From assembly GCA_038227435.1 (NCBI GenBank), contig JBBRPW010000013.1:1-18126 (forward strand): 18,126 bases of DNA, written 5' to 3'. The translations under genes and the position numbers were made by a program. Each line of letters starts with the position of its first letter. Position 1 is the stretch's first letter. The notes under the pieces were generated by a model. The model made no database searches. It saw only the letters and a program-made list of their open reading frames with translations, and had not been told where the DNA came from. The stretch is from JBBRNV01 sp038227435. Lineage in GTDB: Bacteria > Patescibacteriota > Minisyncoccia > Phycocordibacterales > CALRBL01. Below are positions 13,240 to 18,126 of the stretch, in pieces.

Positions 13240-13503
13240 ATGGGAAACATGTACTCCGTATCAGTGATCATGGTTAAGCGTTTGCCCGAACCCTTTCCCG
13301 CTTTTTTTCGGATCATCACCCAGGTCAAACTCGTGACATACGTGGTGTGCTGCGGTTCTGAGATCTCGATGTCGACAGATATGAAAAGTCGGATGGAAAG
13401 CAAATATCCAGGAAAAGACGGCTGGGAGATTAAGGAATATCAGGCTAAAAATCTGACTCAGGATTTCTTGCTCAGATCCCTTACCGCGATAAACAATAAC
13501 TAA
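13240..13503 (+). CDS. Unrecognised small protein
   Basis: This 87-residue protein has no family I can name; an internal ATG at 13249 is an alternative start. It begins with a predicted strand (MYSVSVIMVKRL), then a hydrophobic stretch FFRIITQVKLVTYVVCCG that is more likely buried core than a membrane helix, then SEISMSTDMKSRMESKYPGK, GWEIKEYQAKNL and a final helix. Two adjacent Cys residues are at about 37-38. The alternation of strands and charged loops suggests a small compact domain. It shares the G/C-ending codon preference and the promoter-gene-terminator layout of the other unrecognised plus-strand genes. It converges on the M23 peptidase gene, with 52 bases between stops. Confidence 0.62.
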   Translation: MGNMYSVSVIMVKRLPEPFPAFFRIITQVKLVTYVVCCGSEISMSTDMKSRMESKYPGKDGWEIKEYQAKNLTQDFLLRSLTAINNN

Positions 13504-13508
13504 CTTCT

Positions 13509-13560
13509 CTATCCCCACCTAAGCTACCGAAAGGTAAGCCTAGATGGGGATAGTTTTATT
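13509..13560 (+). terminator. GNRA-loop terminator after the 13240 gene
   Basis: CTATCCCCA / TGGGGATAG (13509-13517 and 13545-13553) close a long stem with a few mismatches and one bulge, capped by a GAAA loop (13529-13532) and followed by TTTTATTT. The opposite strand lacks a good T run, so it mainly serves the plus-strand gene although it overlaps the M23 stop codon. Confidence 0.85.
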
Positions 13561-14890
13561 TCAAAGGAGGAAAATACTTCATTGGATCTACATATGCATT
13601 AATGGCAGCGATTGGCATTGTAAGCACTTTTCCCGCACAAGATCTGCTTGGAACAGTCTTTACCTCTACCCCGCCAGGAGCATACATAGAAACGTGCAAA
13701 TGGGGGCCTGTAGAATAGCCTGTATTGCCGCTATATCCAACAATATCGCCCGTTTTGACTGATTGCCCAACTGAGGCCTTAACAACCGATAAATGGCCAT
13801 ATATCGTCGATAAGCCATTGTCGTAGGTGATAAGAACCCAACTGCCAAACGAAGCTCTTGGACAAGTTGCGTCTGTATCTCCAGTCCCGATTACTTTTCC
13901 ATATCCAGCTGATTTTACGGGAGTTCCAAGAGGTGCCTTAAAGTCAGTTCCATTATGCGACCCTGATACATATAGCCGAGCCGAAGCGTTAGTAACTCCA
14001 AACTGTTGCGTAACATAAATTTCGTCGAGTGGCCACGATAGTACACCAGCTTGAGGAAGAGAACCTGGGTTCAGCACGTATTTTAATTTTGCTTCATAAT
14101 CGAACAGTTCTTTCTCAAAGGCTTCCTTTTTTTTATCTTTATCTATCACAATTGCTTGAAATGCTGCTTCTTGATTTTTTGTTTCTTTTAATAATTTATC
14201 TTTTTCTTTTTGATTTTCCGCAATTAATATTTTCTGATCCTTTAAATCATTTTGTAAATTGACTAAATTATCTTTTTTGGCAATGGTATCAGTTTGTTTA
14301 TCTTGTAAATTAGTTTTTAAGGTCGCTAAACTTTCTAAGCCATCTCGTACTGCAACAGTTAAAAAGGTTGTCTGAAATATTTCATCAAGCCTTTTATTTT
14401 GAAAATCTGAACCCACAATTGAAGCAAGTTTACTTGAGGCATCTTGTTCGTTAATAATTGAAATTGTTGCACTAATTGAAGATCTATGATTTTCAATATC
14501 TTTTTTTGTTTCATCAATATTTTTTGCAAGAATACCAATATCTTGATTTGTGGCCGAAATCTTTTTTTGAGTTAAATTTATTTCAGTAGCAAGTTTTTTC
14601 TGTTGTGTTTGAAGCAGCGTAATATTTTGAGCAAGAGTCTTTGCTTGCGAACTCGTTTTATCAACCAATGTCTTATATTGAGCAATTTCTTGCTCTAGTT
14701 GTTTTATGTTTGCATTTCTTTCATCAATTTTTAGCTGGAGATCAGAAGCTTCATCAGCATGTAGATATGTGTTAGTAACCGGACTATAAAGAAAACTACC
14801 AAGAAATAGAAAAGTGAATGCAATAAATAAACATGCAAAAAATAATCCTTTTTTTTCGAACTTAAAAAATTTAAAGTAGATTCTGTGCAT
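13556..14890 (-). CDS. M23 peptidase with coiled coil (EnvC/murein hydrolase activator-like)
   Basis: This is a predicted exported peptidoglycan endopeptidase or activator of cell-separation amidases. Residues 14-36 form a signal/anchor helix. Residues 48-290 are a long coiled coil (KIDERNANIKQLEQEIAQYK and many similar heptads), as in EnvC and FtsX-partner hydrolases. The C-terminal LytM/M23 domain at about 300-440 keeps the zinc ligands: His312 and Asp316 in SHNGTDFKAPLG, and His397 and His399 in GPHLHVSMY. An active metallopeptidase is therefore plausible, in contrast to EnvC, whose domain is degenerate. Its ATG lies 20 bases inside the end of gltX, so the two are co-transcribed and probably coupled. 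No own promoter is seen. It converges with the 13240 gene. Confidence 0.92.
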   Translation of the reverse strand: MHRIYFKFFKFEKKGLFFACLFIAFTFLFLGSFLYSPVTNTYLHADEASDLQLKIDERNANIKQLEQEIAQYKTLVDKTSSQAKTLAQNITLLQTQQKKLATEINLTQKKISATNQDIGILAKNIDETKKDIENHRSSISATISIINEQDASSKLASIVGSDFQNKRLDEIFQTTFLTVAVRDGLESLATLKTNLQDKQTDTIAKKDNLVNLQNDLKDQKILIAENQKEKDKLLKETKNQEAAFQAIVIDKDKKKEAFEKELFDYEAKLKYVLNPGSLPQAGVLSWPLDEIYVTQQFGVTNASARLYVSGSHNGTDFKAPLGTPVKSAGYGKVIGTGDTDATCPRASFGSWVLITYDNGLSTIYGHLSVVKASVGQSVKTGDIVGYSGNTGYSTGPHLHVSMYAPGGVEVKTVPSRSCAGKVLTMPIAAINAYVDPMKYFPPLK

Positions 14891-16268
14891 GCTGTAATCG
14901 TTTTACACTTTCTTCTTTTCCAAAAAGTGAAATAAGAGTAAATGGATCTGGAGATTTTTCTTTACCCGATAATGCTATTCGTGTAGCCCAAAGCACTCCC
15001 CCTCGATGTAGACTATCTGCAAAAGGCATGAGAGTTGCTTTTACAGATTCTGCATTCGTAAATAATTTGTCGTCCATACCTTCAATTTCTTTTTGAATAC
15101 CAACTAAATATTCTTTAACTGTTTGAAGTGTAATGTTTACACCTTTTCGCATTTTTTCTGAACATAGCAAAAGCTCAGCCATATAACTTGGTTGTTCAAA
15201 ATAGAAAGCGAGCTCCCCCGTTTCTTCCATTTTTTTTATTTCTCCTATATACGAAAGACGCTCCATCACGTTTTTTGTGACCACTTCTTTTCTACTTTCA
15301 AAATTTGAATGTTTTGTAATATCTGCACTGGCAAATGACCACAATCTCTCCATCAACTCTTCAGGTTTCTCTAGATATTTTTTTAATAAATAATGACGAT
15401 TAATTGAGAGTAACTTAACTTCGTCAAAATTAGCGCTACTTTTTTGTACGCGAGCTAAATTAAATTCAGAAATTAATTCATCTTTTGTAAAAAATTCTTG
15501 CTCCGTTCCAGGATTCCATCCTATAAGAGCCATGTAGTTAATAAGGGCTTCGGGTTCATATCCATCTTTTTTGTAATCGGTCATCGGCCTAGCACCCTTC
15601 CGTTTTGAAAGCTTTGTTCTGTCTGGTGCGAGTACTAACGGTAAATGAGCATAAATAGGAATAGGTGCACCAATTGCTTCTCCAATTAATATTTGGCGTG
15701 GAGTATTTGAAATGTGATCTTCTCCTCGAATTACATGTGTAATTCCTTCATCAAAATCATCTACAACAACAGCCAAGTGAAAAAGCGGCTCTTCTAAACT
15801 TCGAGCAATTACAAAATCTTTTAATTCAGTGGTATCAAAACTGATGTTACCGCGCACAACATCAAAAAAAGTCACTACTTTATTTGGATTTTTAAATCGA
15901 ATTACCTCTGCTCGTTGACCCTCTTCTCTCACCTCTTCTTTTGATATGTAAGCCTTTCCTTCTGCAATCAGTTTAACTAACACTTCCTTGTGGCGTTCTA
16001 CGTTTTCTGATTGCCTATAAATTGTATCAAATGGTAGATCAAGCCACGATAAAGATTCCATAATGTTTTCCTCATATTCTTTAGTAGAACGAGCTTTGTC
16101 TGTATCCTCGATTCGAAGTATGAATTCACCGCTATATTTTTTGGCATATAAATAGCTAAACACTGCAGTTCGATAATTTCCTGCATGAAGTGTGCCAGTT
16201 GGGCTTGGTGCAAAACGAGCCACCACTTTTTGAGTATTTGAAAGATTTGATTGTTGCGCACTATTCAT
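14871..16268 (-). CDS. gltX: Glutamate--tRNA ligase
   Basis: This class I synthetase attaches glutamate to tRNA-Glu. CPR bacteria commonly lack GlnRS, so it may also mischarge tRNA-Gln for GatCAB; that is an inference from the lineage, as no gat genes are in the window. The 465 residues show FAPSPTGTLHAGNYRTA with the HIGH-type HAGN at 28-31, RIEDTDKARS, HVIRGEDHISNTPRQI and the KMSKS-type KLSKR at 219-223. The C-terminal anticodon-binding region is all-helical. A short N-terminal tail of about 14 polar residues precedes the catalytic core. The ATG lies 6 bases after a perfect TATAAT, so the mRNA should be leaderless. It overlaps the M23 peptidase gene by 20 bases and is divergent from the DUF1653 gene. 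Confidence 0.96.
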   Translation of the reverse strand: MNSAQQSNLSNTQKVVARFAPSPTGTLHAGNYRTAVFSYLYAKKYSGEFILRIEDTDKARSTKEYEENIMESLSWLDLPFDTIYRQSENVERHKEVLVKLIAEGKAYISKEEVREEGQRAEVIRFKNPNKVVTFFDVVRGNISFDTTELKDFVIARSLEEPLFHLAVVVDDFDEGITHVIRGEDHISNTPRQILIGEAIGAPIPIYAHLPLVLAPDRTKLSKRKGARPMTDYKKDGYEPEALINYMALIGWNPGTEQEFFTKDELISEFNLARVQKSSANFDEVKLLSINRHYLLKKYLEKPEELMERLWSFASADITKHSNFESRKEVVTKNVMERLSYIGEIKKMEETGELAFYFEQPSYMAELLLCSEKMRKGVNITLQTVKEYLVGIQKEIEGMDDKLFTNAESVKATLMPFADSLHRGGVLWATRIALSGKEKSPDPFTLISLFGKEESVKRLQHAQNLL

Positions 16269-16274
16269 AATGTG

Positions 16275-16280
16275 ATTATA
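16275..16280 (-). promoter_or_regulatory. -10 box of the gltX promoter
   Basis: A consensus TATAAT on the minus strand, 6 bases from the gltX ATG. The -35 region is weak (TTTTAG at 16 bases). It lies in the 43 bases between two divergent start codons, interleaved with the promoter on the other strand. Confidence 0.65.
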
Positions 16281-16294
16281 TCGACTATATCATA

Positions 16295-16303
16295 TGCTAA
16301 AAT
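16295..16303 (+). promoter_or_regulatory. Extended -10 promoter of the DUF1653 gene
   Basis: TGC followed by TAAAAT (16298-16303), 8 bases before the ATG at 16312. Placing the start here makes the mRNA leaderless. The alternative upstream ATG at 16294 overlaps the promoter itself. Confidence 0.55.
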
Positions 16304-16311
16304 CCAATCAT

Positions 16312-16635
16312 ATGGATTCAAATCAAGATACGTTGCCTCAAAAAGGCTTTTATTACCATTTTAAACACGATGACACTAAGGGCGTTCAAGATATGGCCTA
16401 TGAAGTGATTGGTGCTGCCAAGAATACTGAAGATGAATCAATCTCAGTTCTATACAGACCTTTATATGTGTGCGACGTTTATCAAAATGGAAAGCTCTCT
16501 TTTTCTCGTCCCGTCGGTATGTTTAATGACAACGTTGATAAGAATGGATATATTGGTCCTCGATTTAATAGAATTACTGATCAAGCACTTATTCAAAAAC
16601 TCGAATCGATATGTGATGGTATGTACTCAAAATAA
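16312..16635 (+). CDS. DUF1653 domain-containing protein
   Basis: This small soluble protein of 107 residues has the DUF1653 pattern: GFYYHFKHDD near the N-terminus, DMAYEVIGAAKNTEDES, VLYRPLY with a conserved Arg-Pro-Leu-Tyr, a PVGMF segment and the closing GPRFNRI. The domain is common and its function is unknown. I start it at the ATG at 16312 rather than the in-frame ATG at 16294, because the latter overlaps the extended -10 box. Its stop lies 15 bases from the stop of the convergent murG, with no clear terminator between them. Confidence 0.88.
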   Translation: MDSNQDTLPQKGFYYHFKHDDTKGVQDMAYEVIGAAKNTEDESISVLYRPLYVCDVYQNGKLSFSRPVGMFNDNVDKNGYIGPRFNRITDQALIQKLESICDGMYSK

Positions 16636-16650
16636 ACAAATCGTTATTTA

Positions 16651-17808
16651 TTATTTCTCGTGAAGTACTGCAATGTCTAAAATAACATTGGCAATTTTCT
16701 CAGCTGCATCTAACCGTGCAAACCGTTTAGCAGATTCTTTCATTGATTGCTGTTTTTGAATATTTGTTCGAATAATGTTGCATTCTGCAGCTAAAATTTC
16801 AGGTGTTAAATTATCTTGTTCTATTACAATTGCTCCCCCGTTTCGCGCGTACGTAAATGCATTTCGGTGCTGGTCGTGACTAACTCGTTCAGGTATAGGA
16901 ACTAGAATCGATGGAATTCCCCACGCAGCAATTTCAAAAATTGTTGATCCTGCGCGAGAAATAACAATATCAGCTACCCCGGCCGCCATTCGAAGTGATA
17001 GAGCGTTTAAATAATCGAATGATTTGTAGCGACCAGCCAAGGGATTATTTTCTAAAATAACTCCAGCTCTTCCTCGTACATCTTCAAAATTATTTTTTCC
17101 TGTTGCGTGAATAATTTGAAAGTTCTCGACTAATTCAGGAAGTGCTCTTAGGATTGCATCGTTTATGACTTGTGCACCTTGTGATCCACAAATTACTAAA
17201 ATAGTAGGAACTCCTTCTTCTAATTGTAAAAATTCATGTGCACCTGAAGTTATTGGTGTAATAATTTCTTTTCTAATAGGATTTCCAGTCCACACGACTT
17301 TTCCATTTTTAAATGCTGAAGTATTTTCAAAAAACCCAGCTGCATCGGGATATGAAATCGCAATATCTTGTGCGAATTTTGATGCCCACTGTGATACTTT
17401 TCCTGGACGTGAATCTGATTCATGAATAACAACAGGAATTCGTAAAATTTTTGCAGCAAGTAATGCAGGAAATGATGCGTATCCTCCTTTTGCAAATACT
17501 ACATCGGGATACATGAAAAAAACACTAAGGCCTGCTTTTAAAACTCCAAAAGCTGTTGCAAATAAATCAAAAAAATTTTTAATACTACTCACAACTCCTT
17601 TTTCTCTCCGAATTTTTCCTGCACTTGCATATACATATGTAATGTCGTGATCAAATAATACACTTGGATTATATGGAGTATTCGACATGTAATACAAAAA
17701 AGGAGAAAGAAGTTTTCTTTCCTTTGAAACTTCCTCAATCGCTTCAGCTACAGCAATGAGCGGATAAAAGTGCCCTCCTGTTCCTCCTCCTGTTAATAGT
17801 ATTTTCAC
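16651..17808 (-). CDS. murG: UDP-N-acetylglucosamine--LPS/peptidoglycan GlcNAc transferase MurG
   Basis: This membrane-associated GT28 glycosyltransferase adds GlcNAc to lipid I, giving lipid II for peptidoglycan. The 385 residues show the N-terminal glycine loop GGGTGGH at 7-13, a membrane-binding patch, VFAKGGYASFPALLAAKIL, HESDSRPGKVSQ, a second glycine-rich loop ICGSQGAQVIND, and the donor-binding SRAGSTIFEIAAWGIPSILVPIP with a following HDQHRNA. The start is GTG. TATAAA stands 6 bases upstream, so a promoter within the ftsW-murG gap is possible, although co-transcription with ftsW, 52 bases upstream, is the usual dcw-cluster arrangement. The family assignment is secure. Confidence 0.95.
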   Translation of the reverse strand: MKILLTGGGTGGHFYPLIAVAEAIEEVSKERKLLSPFLYYMSNTPYNPSVLFDHDITYVYASAGKIRREKGVVSSIKNFFDLFATAFGVLKAGLSVFFMYPDVVFAKGGYASFPALLAAKILRIPVVIHESDSRPGKVSQWASKFAQDIAISYPDAAGFFENTSAFKNGKVVWTGNPIRKEIITPITSGAHEFLQLEEGVPTILVICGSQGAQVINDAILRALPELVENFQIIHATGKNNFEDVRGRAGVILENNPLAGRYKSFDYLNALSLRMAAGVADIVISRAGSTIFEIAAWGIPSILVPIPERVSHDQHRNAFTYARNGGAIVIEQDNLTPEILAAECNIIRTNIQKQQSMKESAKRFARLDAAEKIANVILDIAVLHEK

Positions 17809-17860
17809 GTTATTTTTATAATTTCTTTAGTTTAATTTTATCTACTCTATGTTATGTATT

Positions 17861-18126
17861 TTACACATTAATCTTATCTACTTGATACCTTGAAATATTA
17901 AGCAAAATCCCCATTGCTCCGAGAGTTACAAAAAGTGCTGTCCCTCCGTGACTCATGAAAATAAGTGGAATTCCTGAAACGGGAATAATTCCAAGCATCG
18001 AAGAAATATTAATTAATGAGCCCGATGATACAAGTATAACAATTCCAACGGTCACTAGTCTACCGAATAAATCTTGAATACGGGAGGCAATATATAGTCC
18101 TCGAAGAGAGAATGCTATATAGAGTA
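17861..18126 (-). CDS. ftsW: Lipid II polymerase FtsW (SEDS family), C-terminal end
   Basis: Only the last 87 codons are in the window; the gene continues past its right edge. The part seen covers the final membrane helices of a SEDS peptidoglycan polymerase, with GIVILVSSGSLINISSMLG, then IPVSGIPLIFMSHGGTALF, then VTLGAMGILLNISR. The Gly-Ile-Pro-Leu and Ser-x-Gly-Gly motifs are typical of FtsW/RodA. Position directly upstream of murG favours FtsW over RodA. It works with a class B penicillin-binding protein at the division septum. The stop is TAA at 17861-17863, 52 bases before the murG start. Confidence 0.92.
   Translation of the reverse strand, partial: LYIAFSLRGLYIASRIQDLFGRLVTVGIVILVSSGSLINISSMLGIIPVSGIPLIFMSHGGTALFVTLGAMGILLNISRYQVDKINV

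Noticed and set aside
13261..13518. Minus-strand open frame of 85 codons opposite the 13240 gene.
   Set aside because: No promoter or terminator on that strand, and the plus-strand frame has both.
16294..16311. Upstream ATG at 16294 for the DUF1653 gene.
   Set aside because: It overlaps the extended -10 box; the ATG at 16312 fits the spacing rule and the domain begins after it.

Overview
The window looks like a chromosomal segment of a Candidate Phyla Radiation (Patescibacteria) bacterium, most likely a Parcubacteria-type lineage. This is inferred from the AT-rich background, tightly packed short genes, compact divergent versions of housekeeping proteins and small membrane proteins of a kind I associate with these genomes; there is no rRNA in the window to confirm it. 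Ribosomal protein L9, which several CPR lineages are reported to lack, is present. TAA, TAG and TGA all serve as stops, so the standard bacterial code fits.

Layout. At the left edge is the start of dnaB (-), then corA-cysS (-, overlapping by 10 bases). A plus-strand block follows: S41 C-terminal processing protease, rplI, rpmA, an EVE-domain protein, an exported lytic-transglycosylase-like protein and a membrane metallophosphoesterase. From 8152 to about 10030 lies a stretch of three unrecognised plus-strand genes richer in G/C-ending codons. Then come asnB and two tiny membrane proteins (-), two more unrecognised plus-strand genes of the same character (12660-13503), gltX overlapping an M23 peptidase gene (-), a DUF1653 gene (+), and murG with the 3' end of ftsW (-).

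Functional themes. The recognisable genes cover replication (dnaB), translation (cysS, gltX, rplI, rpmA), asparagine synthesis (asnB), and envelope growth and remodelling (ftsW, murG, M23 peptidase, transglycosylase-like protein, S41 protease). There are no mobile elements, CRISPR arrays or tRNA genes that I can see.

The most interesting feature is transcript architecture. Most housekeeping genes have a sigma70-type -10 box ending about 6 to 9 bases before the start codon, often with an extended TGn motif and no Shine-Dalgarno sequence, which predicts leaderless mRNAs. This rule also fixes the starts of corA (3022) and the DUF1653 gene (16312). In contrast, the GC-richer unrecognised genes and the transglycosylase-like gene have leaders of roughly 40 to 190 bases. 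Most of these leaders carry perfect hairpins at or near the predicted 5' end, and all of these genes have their own strong intrinsic terminators. Two initiation regimes therefore appear to alternate along the window.
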